Source: Breznakia pachnodae (GTDB lineage: Bacteria; Bacillota_I; Bacilli_A; Erysipelotrichales; Erysipelotrichaceae). Taken from it: DNA of 64,000 bases. Below are positions 22,701-27,976 of the stretch, piece after piece. Position 1 is the stretch's first letter; each line of letters starts with the position of its first letter. The stretch is from positions 434,001 through 498,000 of the forward strand of contig NZ_JAUSUR010000001.1 in assembly GCF_030814225.1 (NCBI RefSeq), written 5' to 3'. The notes below the pieces were generated by a model. It was not told where the DNA came from and did no database searches. It saw only the letters and a program-made list of their open reading frames with translations. The position numbers and the translations under genes are program-made.

Positions 22701-24603
22701 CATCAACAATTCCGTTCAATTCAACTCTTGAATTAGCAGGCCCTTCATATTTACTTCCTACTGAAGCTGCCTTTGTTGTTAAGTCTAAAGTTGATTCAGC
22801 TTTTACTTTCACACTCGCAGCTAACCTACTGCTTGCACTTGTTCCTATTTTTACATCCTTGCCTATATCTGCTTTTGTCGTTTGCTCAATAATATTGATT
22901 GCTACAAATGCACCACTTATTGAAGGATCACTTTCACCATCTGCACTAACGGAACCATCAACAACTGCACTTGCAGTAATATTATTGATTGCTTGTACAT
23001 CAATTGTTTTTGCACTTAATTGTCCTCCGAATAATTCAAGAATCGCTTCAGAAACAATCGAGTTTACCACAAAGGATACATTCAACGCTCCTGCTCCTGA
23101 TTTCACATTAGATAACACATCACTAATACTACTAAACAATAGTTTATCGGTTGCGTTAAATGATGAAGATCCAGATACACTAACTTTAGAAGAGTTATTT
23201 ACAGTGTTAACCACTTTACTTTTGGTTTCATCTCCAGATATTTCTGATAATGCTTTTGACGATACTGTAATATTACTTGCTTTGAATGTTACATCAGCTA
23301 AGTCAATTGAACTCTTTGTATTAATATCATTAGTTACAGCAGGACCTTGTGAATCAATATCAATTAACTGAGATCCATTTGCATAAATCTCTATATTACT
23401 TGTTGCTTCTAAATTCGCATACTGTATTGTTACTTTACTCTCAATACTGCCTGCACTGGTTGCACTCTGTGCTGCATTCAATATCAAAGAATTTGCTTTT
23501 ACATTTATAATAGAGGTATTGTTTATTCCCTTTACTTCAATCTGTGATGCTTTTAAATTCACATCTGCATTTGGCATGTTTAATGATGTATCAACTTTGA
23601 TGATATCATTACCACTCATACCATCAACGCTAAAGTTAGTTATAGCGGAATTATTTAATTCCTTCAATGTAATAACATCATTAACACTACCACCTTGAAT
23701 ACTAATATCTGACATACCCTGTAACGTATACGTTACTCCACCAACTGTATAATTCAAATTTCCTGAACCATCAGTTGTGAATTCAACGGTGTTTGCTTCA
23801 TCTGGTAATGCAACAACAGCTTGTGTTGATGCAGTACTTATTACACTTGCAATATTAGCGATCGCAACATTAGTCGTAGAAGTAGAAATAACTCCTGATG
23901 TTAATGTTGTAGCACCACTCATATTAGATATAAGTGAGTTTGTACCACCTTTTCCATCTAGTGTTACATCAGATAATACATTGTTTAAAGCAAATGTATC
24001 ATTACCTGCTCCACCACTTATAGTTGTTCCTGTTAAATCTCCATCTAACACGAAGTTTATAGCACCTGAACGTGCTGAAAAATCCAGAGTTGTATCCTTT
24101 AGATTATTCACTGATACTGCAGAGAATTTTGCAGTACTTGCATCTAAAGTCAATCCTGAAATATTTTCTATTGTTATTACTCCTGTAACCGTTATTGTAT
24201 CCAATGTTACATTAACTCCATCCTGCAAACCATTAATATTTAGATTTGTAAAAGATGCAGTTCCTGTAGGTACTGTCTGACCTATTGTCAGTTTTGTGAT
24301 TTGATCATTTGAAATATTCAAATCACCATGTGCAACATCTGAAACTGGAGCCAATAATGTTACTTCTCCATTTGTTATTTGAGAGTCATTCAATGCATCA
24401 GCTACAGCTTCTAACGTTTCATATTCTGTACCCCCTAGTGAGAAATTTGCTACATCTGCCTGTGTCGTTATTACTGGTGTATCACCAGTTGGCGATGGCT
24501 GTGGTGTACTGGTTTCTTCGGCACTAACATTAATCGAACCAAAAGAAAAAAGCACTGCCCCAACAAGACATAACAATAACTTAAAAAAGTTACGTATTCT
24601 CAT
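4723..24603 (-). CDS. Giant secreted filamentous surface protein (6626 aa), LktA/adhesin-like, C-terminal membrane anchor
   Basis: A single uninterrupted frame with a strong start (AGGAGGT six bases before the ATG) encodes 6626 residues. Residues 1-28 form a signal peptide (cleavage after INVSA), followed by a Thr/Pro linker. Near residues 195-215 and 300-330 are RTX-like Gly/Asp repeats (GGAGNDTF, MSGNDII). Residues about 350-3950 are short beta-strand repeats alternating Ser/Thr/Asn-rich strands with hydrophobic GVGVSV-type segments, as in beta-helical filamentous adhesins and the Fusobacterium leukotoxin LktA family. An amphipathic Trp/Lys segment lies near 3982-4044. A second beta-rich half (4400-6300) contains a duplicated unit of 494 residues. 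More Gly/Asn/Asp repeats lie at about 6315-6480. One membrane helix (IPLVIGLLLLLAAGGFLIY) and a basic tail end the protein; no LPxTG motif is present. Function as an adhesin or biofilm/toxin-like fibre is inferred from architecture. Confidence 0.9.
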   Translation of the reverse strand: MRIRNFFKLLLCLVGAVLFSFGSINVSAEETSTPQPSPTGDTPVITTQADVANFSLGGTEYETLEAVADALNDSQITNGEVTLLAPVSDVAHGDLNISNDQITKLTIGQTVPTGTASFTNLNINGLQDGVNVTLDTITVTGVITIENISGLTLDASTAKFSAVSVNNLKDTTLDFSARSGAINFVLDGDLTGTTISGGAGNDTFALNNVLSDVTLDGKGGTNSLISNMSGATTLTSGVISTSTTNVAIANIASVISTASTQAVVALPDEANTVEFTTDGSGNLNYTVGGVTYTLQGMSDISIQGGSVNDVITLKELNNSAITNFSVDGMSGNDIIKVDTSLNMPNADVNLKASQIEVKGINNTSIINVKANSLILNAAQSATSAGSIESKVTIQYANLEATSNIEIYANGSQLIDIDSQGPAVTNDINTKSSIDLADVTFKASNITVSSKALSEISGDETKSKVVNTVNNSSKVSVSGSSSFNATDKLLFSSISDVLSNVKSGAGALNVSFVVNSIVSEAILELFGGQLSAKTIDVQAINNITASAVVDGSVSADGESDPSISGAFVAINIIEQTTKADIGKDVKIGTSASSRLAASVKVKAESTLDLTTKAASVGSKYEGPANSRVELNGIVDEITSLLNIDISNALSSTLQQVLDTMSKDSTSSLTNQMVGALAFNKVTIDNNASYKANTYITDDLSVIANAKIKADINADGSATTKVENASLPVGIGVGVSLHIVDYTNKAILSSSNVAAKNINVIANETTDVNANNMSAKAGINKEGYGIGGAVGIVIYNTTSEAKIETTTIDAAGTITVKTNDLHDITLDIDCSSDKAVGAGVGLIIFEDVATSRIDSSAKINSSAALTLLTNSISKTTLDVKSGGAGGLSIAPGVAININLNDIISECLANVTSSGTVSVQSISKKTRKTTSASNLVDKGGIGATVSLVINIDKNTARLKGTTKATKVQVHATSHHRSDAYATASPEGESDSGGSDTKPEDLVNKLRGMADKLMGNTESNSLEKKFSANMSTQEGDIQVAGAVIVVYLETENNAIIDAGSITADSVEVIAKEAVAIYNFANANVSTGKTGASTAVVVFVGDIKNSAKILAGATINTGSLTVSATGDTLEKVNELAKKDEDAKTVTNDKNTIANVTTSGAGASKNTIAGAVVLVFADQKYVADVAGTVTIGKTGTTTTAVISADLKERFYSRGFSEAKYVAGGNNNSTTGKSKGIAPSFVMNYLDTKVSASLSGNGSIKSLTSTKSNVSIKATFDSSIDSEAEAGSGDGKKASDFALDGAVVLNLLSRQISATTAKDTIINVNGTISVEQSTQSTTNAKVHAGAEANGTSIGISVAVTYFKSKYEAIVYGSLTATGKLSITSTANTTDIVEATGTSKGASEDDFKSKFKDFDLKKVLSGEQKFGTGSSTKTGDKVSEFTGGAADQNTSSSILGATNVKTSNPDTTGQSKPKDGEQVAVAGAVAVTILNHDVIAAMYGTAKAAGIEIKATNNNNFKSYNGSKASSDGKAITLSVAVAILGSKTEAYGNNMTSTGDITISAAGSLNMHEDFKNSVTLLAVGMASVAKEGDLALAGSVAFLKYSNAIKAMIMEGAVVDTTGKVSVTATENTKLAAKAWNYAGGGGEGAVGIGASFAMIYASSSVQALIGKGSTLTLDSLYVEAKRTRIDPTGLSFNFEYKEGMFDDYETFDYINLTNFLAANNYYIEVIGASNASKGSFALQGSFGILMFTNTTEASIGEDVIINAINDISVKADSDINVKVITGGVANSNSVGVGLNTGTIVDESTHIASIGNRSKITTTAGGVSVSASSKQDYLVISLAGAKATDVGIAGVVNVILSYNKVNVVIGNNVSITAKKNIEVTATNESSFKGISVGAVKGSVGVGCTAAVILIDNETNATVGTGTTLITDGDISIKALSSEYLGFIITSAAVADDVAVGLSGAYAQILSKTIASIGANTTIKANNLTVEADSTSFSESINGGVAIAGTVSVSGTTTSNVMRKSVKATIGKGIVNVKNNIVVKVNSEEKILAIVAAVGGSKSVAVQGSVPVTIIENDVLASIDGEITAGNDITVIAKDSAKAEVYAGAIGGSGTVAVGAAVNTFYIQGKVVAQIGSGAIVNTKSLSISATSSNELFTILVSGVASGTVSVTGVVNTVIMTQQTKAYISDSAAVTVSGDISILADSNNKLECWVGAASVTGTVAVGASVNTIKLENKVTAGIGNSITINQKNSSDVSNLTIIATAKDDIFTMVAGIVASGGVSVSASANTILNTTTVATIIGDSSSINLNGSLYVKAFHDLVMDLNLGTASVGAYVGVGTSVLVVVNQTTISNTVGNKASITMSGQKANNGISGVSFLSDTLIEIKSVVISLGAAIAGIAPTSATFVLSGKTLNSIGSEATITSDKNISIKANTTTTILPSIGAGAGGLVGVGASVLVINSNRVTSSIVNASSTINAKGTLSLAATVSNTFTGSASGISGGAVGVAGVVNVMVIEDTVSAIASPTSKLIGTSINVQATAKQVYELNTYVVSAGGVGVSAANATITFKSTITAAISNAEATGNINVLTSAVENITTQIVGGAAGAVGVGGSVAVIISNNTMNSYIAGASTVTSGGNISVKATDSLNIDNSVAAISAGGVAVGAGVSVILVQNTIAAYIGNLAKVTATNSITVEATLNRVVSLKALAASGGYVSAGGTVSVVSLGISNDQTMNEASKKDVTVTNDNVQLALGKTKISIESSNYDDDMKAILDETNTLLDGVQVDLLAYLDGTQESNKDKTSAYIGSGANVSAKNITVNAQESNKIDIQSAAASIGAAGAGASVLVLKHGSYIQAYVGSSANLNASEDISVSASAKQQEYTINSIAGSAALSLSLGASVVYLDLRGTVNAYLGESVTVDKVRNLSVLASANYVLKTYALGAAVGLTGGAAGVSDLNINLAMNITASINNKVTINQANDIKVHAELVSDLIAKVRASAAGLVGTGQAAVLTINLKPTVAAEIGNYLTITKSNSISTFADADVKLDAKIEGISLAGGISGGASVLSINNTANISSKIGTGGTINSGTIDIYSCYNANKDGTVKTDRFKVDVSSVSGALYGSVNGLEVTIDDSLTMKTSLGSTIKAANVTVKSVSSSMMDVTASGFSAGGVSANAIMVTINSKQYVTTETASGANITASSLLVASEVFAKLVVAAIGTSGGALTAGGVVATVNLKPTITTQIGTSNTIETTGDINVRTTYNVRNGVIQEGILLSGNNAGGGAIVIAVSQFTANHEAVISTLVGNNSKVTSTNGDVNILTYAGLHASVIATTKSYGAGTGSSIKAISNVKGTITTAIDDNVTIKANTIRVKNYVYGKAYGEVTGANYGAVSVGSSEVNVTLGPTIITRTGTTAKLTATKDIQLVGYYNMKTTTATTDNPANGAEGNLAVIPDTSLGAIAKGSGSSGNLVGVIGTQITVNHSTNIQTIIKANGQLIAGNSIFTYAYAAIKNTPELKSDSGGIVSIGANQVSSVIDVTTAIKVENTTLQAEGSIQLVAYADISAAVETRQSSDGLVNAGAPNKATNNITSKTTVEVGNATLKAKDSISMSASTNIASTTTSTGKSSGGVAIGESLATSTINSLTKVIIGSATITADEDISVVAVETIKVTATSLASEGTSILGSSKGATTTINVTDNIGIEIGSSATITAKNLMLLSAPMIDINGYAKANNGGIVALGAISTDVILNLTNKITVGNLTVLTASNDLVISALTDLNIKVDGTGGSSGVFTKANIQNKIAISKAETSITFANNNTVEAGNTLKIEAGTSIVANVQAVITGSNGLAAHGNVAYATISATINNAVNLGTGGTYKGTNIYIISDISKLSLIAFAKSTSYTASSTTDIKSEINVTANTSVTSTNANISAMKILKIYALISDFKMNAKTDATIAGVTGSIKARSIANATIKATISVLGNDSVLSANDIEIKASSPINTNQVSELNNKTKVDTVVEYILVAVRKTMEVVEKVTDKIVKWLPWPFNKIVKWIVKTVVKVVEYFVDELIPKVLNSDIDTKETNNYNRVNTVTLNGSIYYGSSVPIQITIDVNGNVTSTTGATSYKDANGNIHITSFGNLGTGSLIITSYAGLVEGNITIYRNSSIEKVEIINNSNYNVYLDTISFNDETMENPEHVITAKDITLEVKYEMVGNGVTIVNIKSMYGGDIVFNGYFELLNGILQLETNAAVRTTGDAFLVFKGLEILGADKVGSANERFIIYFIDEGDEDAYIKIKASDVYLSVAGLDYVSLGNQEFPQTNLKVKFKEVIVTGAFNLRTLATMYIDNVETSEYGQQKLKPIYSDKLEEIWEYDENKGGYVFVEMGYKIIDYEVIDEFGNSQTSKTKEVDLDVIFDGSFTAKETYMNIGDDHYIFTTAGSLASDKVTMITTGTLSTSKTTGVDITTKDLTIIIDGNTGTVLNPIRTSIDNLTATSDAKVYLVNSKALTVKDLKAEEAVLTAKKLTIDKTTAERLELHSDSTINATLSVDKLFALAKANIVAVNDKALVVESLTTDANIQLTAAGNISGDVTSTYHLKGKELVVSSTTGTVGSKATPLKLYLLSNGFVDITAESGVSVEEVNDDLIIKNIVVIDGDVYAKAKAGIYGYVNATNIYAKNIELEATEDIGTSAKYLGISQSSGKLKVTTLGDIYINSINGLLLDDISANNIYLKAQDSTQMINQAVVRGNNTILTSVNGSIGVDGAHVVLDITGTLHATAKDNVYVTHTGTLKLDKVTAGATVKLVADTITSTSKPAISAESAILETTNNIGSVSERLYMTVNNLTVQASDAYVSNTKSLNMTGNSNVLGLLDVEVSGDLTGAANHLITANKLKATATSLGSATTPINLSVSRLEVDATGSVYFINDASKDLRIEKIHADTVEMTTGTVVADDITANALNGVSSGSMNLQTTVSEVQLEAVDSITLTNSKDIVINTIKSGKDVTITNDGMVNAKSGVVNIDSKNATINASSGIGEIGSYVQLNVSENLNVSAVNDVYLHESANNMNIGSIKTSGDVYLKADKSIVNRSSGNSIEAHHATLVTGGSIGEAINLLTMDLTGVLKADGTTGVYIEETSGDMNIASVNGHTGNVILKSNESIYGNGNQTHITGNNINLSSNAQIGTDANRVTVNQTGTGVLTVSAKANVYLHAINSIKVGNITTDNDIYLSADQDITADMQAYNLKGMNVVLDSYGGSIGADGAHVVLDTTGTLQATAKGNVYVTHTGALKLDKVTAGSTVKLVADTITSTSKPAINADSAVLEATNNIGSVTERLYMTVNNLTVQASDAYVSNSKSLNMTGNSNVLGLLDVEVAGNLTGVANHLITANKLKATATSLGGAATPMNLSVSRLEVDATGSVYFINDASKDLRVEKIHATAVEMTTGNVVADDIAANTLKGVSSGSINLQTTISEVQLEAKDSITLTNSKDVVINTIKSGKDVTITNDGMVNAKSGVVNIASKNATINTTKGIGSSSTYMKLNVSGNLNVKAVNDVYLHESVNNMNIGSIKTSGDVYLKADKSIVNRSSGNSIEAVNATLVASGSIGEATKLLTMDLTGVLKADGTTGVYIEETSGDMNIASVNGHTGNVVLKSNASIYGSGNQAHITGNNINLSSKAQIGTDTNRVTVNQTGTGILNATAKANVYLHAINSIKVGNITTDKDIYLSANKDIDANTQAINLKAANVTLNSISGSVGSAANTMKLIVPGTISATAANNVYLSHSGSDMNIYKIVAGKVVSLTTTGNILAKMQPTITADQVILNAGKNVGTATDRFILNTNKLAISADNAYITNLKSLQMYGSGSVNNVLDLYVKGDVSAATNTKVEATTLNIVADGNVGGTQPLQTSVKTISVKAKDYISIVNDATKNLLVSGMNSNESIKINSGNITVNSLRTNSFNLTSTGNATVNSAVNKLNMTVNGTAVYTNSKGLTVEKITVGNALTLVVNGSIYANGNTLVEGSTMNISASGNIGNANAWLRLRSRVGGYLNLSAQNYMYVEDLANMNIQSARANAVYLKAAGSINGTSLSSPVIHADALGLQAAQIGQSIQSKLFVNVNTVSANASGDIYLKNAKGLVINSMTTPASMYLEATSIIANNITGAYLNATVNGALQLNSSVSRMQLSASSIVINNSRSLEIENSKANSINLTNNGNVTTQGRISANTIDFNVQGSATLLVTTDTISGSATGNLRIDNSKSMTISANTNLKTGGNLDITTAGKLTVDKTAQLHASNITLTSSLSDGLYLYGTLYANKTTLYAGKTNEYNLDENAGSITIHSRVSDSTHKITLLSLADTFAFVGSSGKDNVNVDIGKLKATSSKQLSFDGNGGNDKLELNLSAAGAKNEYTIKNINDLVLTGQSSNDTYQLNSNKFTYDQGKGADTYNVSNIGKVTFNAVGGNNTFTFIDTFAQTEILGGNGNNTFYIGIIVNDAKNATSTTEGYLSRGTSHATSIKDGSGDSLYRIYSTKGELVIDAGKGSDRFIVKAFITFASNGSLIPYKNAAMIFHGDKNDIVEIIKSALFDDISFDGSIISGPGINITLHGIENVDIQEFSEAHNATASIATFDYILFNFEQLHQRGIMIPLVIGLLLLLAAGGFLIYNRKKKRKAIANAS
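7500..8955 (-). repeat. Tandem repeat copy 2 inside the giant gene (period 1482 bp)
   Basis: This copy is nearly identical to 8982-10437 at a constant offset of 1482 bp, checked at several landmarks (7571/9053, 7811/9293, 8918/10400). It encodes about residues 5216-5701. The 494-codon period keeps the frame. Confidence 0.9.
8982..10437 (-). repeat. Tandem repeat copy 1 inside the giant gene (period 1482 bp)
   Basis: Partner of 7500-8955. It encodes about residues 4722-5206. Similarity stops near 10437, where the upstream beta-repeat sequence becomes unrelated to that before the other copy. High DNA identity indicates a recent duplication. Confidence 0.9.
12470..12660 (-). other. Amphipathic Trp/Lys segment dividing the giant protein
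   Basis: About 60 residues (near 3982-4044) are rich in Val, Ile, Lys and Trp (VEYILVAVRKTMEVVEK, KWLPWPFNKIVKW, IVKTVVKVVEYFVDE). They look helical and membrane-active, unlike the beta-rich repeats on both sides. They separate the LktA-like half from a less repetitive region followed by the second repeat array. Confidence 0.55.
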
Positions 24604-24789
24604 AACGATACCTCCTTTTCTTTTTTTAATTGAATCTAAGCCCTATATCTACTTTAATTATAGCGTATTATTTTTCTCAAAAAGTAACACTTTAAGGAAG
24701 TTTAGATACACTTTATGCCCAAAGGATAAAAATGATTTCAGATTAATGATAAAATGTGATTAGGTAATTACACATTGAGGGTTAATTTT
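24604..24789. promoter_or_regulatory. Divergent control region of the giant gene and the TPR gene
   Basis: On the minus strand a TATAAT at 24662-24657 lies about 54 bp before the giant gene start; the -35 is weak (TTACTT with a 19-bp spacer). For the rightward gene a TAAAAT at 24750-24755 is the best -10 candidate. No clear operator was seen. Confidence 0.45.
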
Positions 24790-26220
24790 ATGAGCAACAA
24801 GAAAAAACGAAAAAAAGAACTAAAAAAGAAAAAATTTACAAAGAAGAAAAATTCTCTTTTTATCATTATTATGGTTGTGCTTATTGTTGGAAGTTCTCTA
24901 TCATATGCTGGTGTCAGAGTGTATCAGCAGGAACAAAATGAACGAACTCAAAAAGGTGCAGAATACTATAATAAAGCCCTCGCTGCTTATGAAGAGGGTA
25001 AGTTTGAAGACGCCTTAAAACAGATTGATCAGGCACTTCGATATGAGAAAGCAGCAAATTATATTGAACTTAAAGGAGATATTCTGATTGGTCTAAATCG
25101 TAGCGAAGAAGCATTAGAAATCTACAAGCGTGCACTAGAAGAAAATGAAACAAATACTAATCTTTTAGTGAAACTGGCAAACTTAGAAATTACCCTTAAT
25201 AATTATGAATCAGCAATTAATTATTTGTCTAAAATATTGGAGTTAGAAGATAATGATGATGTGCGATTAAGCAGAGCACAGTTATATTTCAATATCGAAG
25301 ATTATGAAAATGCAGTAGCTGATCTTAATCTGTTATTAGAAAAATCAGAGAATGATTTAGAGCTATTAGTAAGACGTGCTGAGTGTTATCTTAAATTAGG
25401 TCAGGATGAACTAGCAAATAAGGATATAGAAAGAATTGCTGCCATTGATCCAAGTTATGTTCAGTTATCACAAGTTCAGGGTGATTATGAAATGCAACAG
25501 AATAATTATGAACAAGCAATCACTAAATATACAAATGCCGTAGAAGAAACAAATGATCCAAAAGCATTATTAAAACGCGGAGATGCATATTATCAGTTAG
25601 AACAATATCAGAATGCAATTAATGATTACACGGCATATCTTGAAAGTAATCCAAATGATATAGATGCATTGAGTCGATTAAGTTCTTGCTATATTCATTT
25701 GGAAAACTATGAATTGGCATACAATACTTTATTAAAATTGCATGAACTGGAACCAAAAAACAATGATTATTTATATCAGTTAGGTTATAGTGCATATATG
25801 CGAAAAGACTATGAAAACACAATTACCTATTGGAAAAAATATGAAGATAATGGTGGTAAAGATAAAGAAATATTATTTGTAATTGCGATATGTTACAGTA
25901 ATATGGAAAACTATGATCAGGCATCAAAATACTATACAAAATGTATAAAAAATAAAGTACAGGAAGGTTCGTCATACTTTAATCGAGGTTCTATTTATCT
26001 AAGTAAACAAGAGTATGAAAAAGCATTAGAGGACTTTAAAAAGTCTTATGATTTAAACGAGCAAAAAGATTACTCTCGTTATAATCAGGGACTTGCATAT
26101 ATGAATTTAAATCAGTTTAGAGAATCTACTGCAGCATTTGAAGAAGTAGTAGAGATATCAAGTAATCAAGAATTGATTAATCAGGCAAAAGACTGGTTAT
26201 CAAGATACTATGTAAAATAG
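24790..26220 (+). CDS. Membrane-anchored TPR repeat protein
   Basis: The product has 476 residues from the ATG at 24790 (GAGGG nine bases upstream); an in-frame TTG at 24775 lies before that site. A very basic N-terminus (NKKKRKKELKKKKFTKKK) precedes one membrane helix (LFIIIMVVLIVGSSLSYAGV). The rest is about eleven tetratricopeptide repeats (for example ALAAYEEGKFEDALKQID, AIEDY-type and KYYTKCIKN helices), so the domain lies outside the membrane. TPR arrays are protein-binding scaffolds; the partner is unknown. It is transcribed divergently from the giant surface protein, so a role in its export or assembly is possible but is only inference. A shared terminator lies between it and the ABC-F gene. 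Confidence 0.85.
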   Translation: MSNKKKRKKELKKKKFTKKKNSLFIIIMVVLIVGSSLSYAGVRVYQQEQNERTQKGAEYYNKALAAYEEGKFEDALKQIDQALRYEKAANYIELKGDILIGLNRSEEALEIYKRALEENETNTNLLVKLANLEITLNNYESAINYLSKILELEDNDDVRLSRAQLYFNIEDYENAVADLNLLLEKSENDLELLVRRAECYLKLGQDELANKDIERIAAIDPSYVQLSQVQGDYEMQQNNYEQAITKYTNAVEETNDPKALLKRGDAYYQLEQYQNAINDYTAYLESNPNDIDALSRLSSCYIHLENYELAYNTLLKLHELEPKNNDYLYQLGYSAYMRKDYENTITYWKKYEDNGGKDKEILFVIAICYSNMENYDQASKYYTKCIKNKVQEGSSYFNRGSIYLSKQEYEKALEDFKKSYDLNEQKDYSRYNQGLAYMNLNQFRESTAAFEEVVEISSNQELINQAKDWLSRYYVK

Positions 26221-26222
26221 AA

Positions 26223-26262
26223 AAAAAGTGTTGTCAGGATATAAATCCTTTCAACACTTTTT
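26223..26262. terminator. Bidirectional terminator between TPR and ABC-F genes
   Basis: Arms 26223-26233 and 26252-26262 (AAAAAGTGTTG with its complement) pair, with an inner AGGAT/ATCCT stem. The right arm reaches the stop codon of the ABC-F gene. Confidence 0.85.
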
Positions 26263-27853
26263 ATTTGTTTTTGCGCTCTAAATATTCTTCATAAGTCCCT
26301 AAATAATCATTCAGTTTTTGATTTTCATCAAATGAAATAACTCGATTTGCAACAGTATCTAAAATCTGATAATCATGAGAAGTAAAGATAATGATTCCAT
26401 CAAATTTAATAAGTGCATCATTTAGTGCAGTAATTGATTCCATATCTAAATGGTTAGTAGGATCATCAAATATTAATACATTTGCACCTTGAATCATCAT
26501 TTTTGAAAGCATACAACGTACTTTCTCACCACCAGACAAGACATTTACTTTCTTTAAGGCATCTTCTCCAGAAAATAACATTCTTCCTAAGAATCCTCTT
26601 ACAAACGCTTCATCTTTATCTTCTGAGTATTGAGTTAGCCAATCTACAATTCGCATATCATTATCAAAGTGTTTTTCAAAATCCTTTTCAAAGTATGCAA
26701 GTTGAACACTACTTCCCCAGTGTATATGATCTGGATCATCTGCATAATTTTCAGCGATTGCATCTAAGAAAATTGTATTTAATAATTCTTGGTCTCCTAC
26801 AAGTGCAACTTTATTATATGCTTTATCCATTGTTAGTGTAATTGGTTTTGTAGTAGTTCCTTCACTTGTTGTAACGATTAAATCATCCAATGTAAGAATT
26901 GAGTTCCCTACTGGTCTTTGTGATTTAAAATCAATAAATGGATATCTACGATTACTTGGTTTAATATCTTCTAATGAGATCTTCTTTAATGCTTGTTTTC
27001 TTGACGTTGCCTGTTTTGACTTTGAAGCATTGGCACTGAAACGATCAATAAAATCTTGAAGTTCTTTCATTCTGTCTTCTTTTTTCTTATTTGCATCTTT
27101 TAATTGTTTTTGAATCAGTTGACTTGATTCATACCAGAAATCATAGTTTCCAGCGAATAACTGAATCTTACCATAATCAATATCTGCAATTACAGTACAT
27201 GTCTTATTGATAAAATGACGATCATGGGAAACAATAATAACCGTACTATCTAGATTAATTAAGAATTCTTCTAACCAACGAATTGCATCAATATCCAAGT
27301 GGTTGGTAGGCTCATCTAAAAGTAATACATCAGGGTTTCCAAATAACGCCTGTGCAAGTAATACTTTTACTTTATCATTACCTTCCAGTTCCTTCATAAG
27401 TGAATCATGAAATTCAGTAGTAATACCTAATCCCTGCAGCAAAATTGCTGCATCAGCTTCGGCATTCCAACCATCCATATCAGCAAACGCTTCTTCTAAT
27501 TCCCCAGCACGAATTCCATCCGCTTCACTGAAGTCAGCTTTTGCATACAATGCATCTTTCTCTTTCATGACATCATATAATTTTTCATTTCCCATAATAA
27601 CGGTCTCTAATACAGGTTTATCATCAAATTGGAAATGATCCTGTTTCAAGAAAGAAAGACGTTGTCCTTTATCAAGACTTACGTTTCCTTTGGTTGGTTC
27701 TAACTCTTTTGATAACAGTTTCAAAAAAGTGGATTTACCAGCACCATTGGCACCAATTACCCCATAACAATTATCTTCTACAAAATTTATATTTACATTA
27801 TCAAATAATGGTCTCCCATCAAAATGTAATGACAAATCAATTACTTTCAACAT
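26261..27853 (-). CDS. ABC-F family ATPase (YbiT/YkpA type)
   Basis: The product has 530 residues with two ATP-binding cassettes and no membrane segment. Cassette 1 has Walker A GANGAGKST (near residue 35) and DEPTNHLD. Its signature is ELEGNDKVKV instead of LSGGxK, a change typical of the YbiT/YkpA branch. Cassette 2 has LSGGEKVR and DDPTNHLD. The linker (KQLKDANKKKEDRMKELQDF) is the charged P-site tRNA interaction motif of ABC-F proteins. ABC-F proteins act on the ribosome as translation factors or give antibiotic protection; this branch is usually housekeeping. The second-cassette Walker A is degenerate (VGDQELLN), also as in that branch. It stands alone between terminators. Confidence 0.9.
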   Translation of the reverse strand: MLKVIDLSLHFDGRPLFDNVNINFVEDNCYGVIGANGAGKSTFLKLLSKELEPTKGNVSLDKGQRLSFLKQDHFQFDDKPVLETVIMGNEKLYDVMKEKDALYAKADFSEADGIRAGELEEAFADMDGWNAEADAAILLQGLGITTEFHDSLMKELEGNDKVKVLLAQALFGNPDVLLLDEPTNHLDIDAIRWLEEFLINLDSTVIIVSHDRHFINKTCTVIADIDYGKIQLFAGNYDFWYESSQLIQKQLKDANKKKEDRMKELQDFIDRFSANASKSKQATSRKQALKKISLEDIKPSNRRYPFIDFKSQRPVGNSILTLDDLIVTTSEGTTTKPITLTMDKAYNKVALVGDQELLNTIFLDAIAENYADDPDHIHWGSSVQLAYFEKDFEKHFDNDMRIVDWLTQYSEDKDEAFVRGFLGRMLFSGEDALKKVNVLSGGEKVRCMLSKMMIQGANVLIFDDPTNHLDMESITALNDALIKFDGIIIFTSHDYQILDTVANRVISFDENQKLNDYLGTYEEYLERKNK

Positions 27854-27930
27854 GCTATTTCTCCTTTACACGCAATGATAGTATTATAGCATAAACCAAC
27901 CTATAAATCGAAACTATTTTCGATATAGAA

Positions 27931-27966
27931 AAAGCAAATATATTCATCTAAGATTACATTTGCTTT
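27931..27966 (-). terminator. Terminator of the AgrA/AgrC-like operon
   Basis: A 9-bp stem (27931-27939 with 27958-27966) is followed on the minus strand by TTTTT. It lies just after the histidine kinase stop. Confidence 0.7.
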
Positions 27967-27976
27967 ATTAATTATT

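Noticed and set aside
4952..24527. Many long open frames on the + strand opposite the giant gene (up to about 260 codons)
   Set aside because: They mirror the repetitive Ser/Thr/Ala/Val codons of the minus-strand gene, lack ribosome binding sites and have low-complexity products.
4723..24603. CRISPR-like or satellite array in the repetitive 20 kb
   Set aside because: Repeats are protein-coding, degenerate at DNA level and without constant spacer length; only the 1482-bp duplication is exact enough to call.
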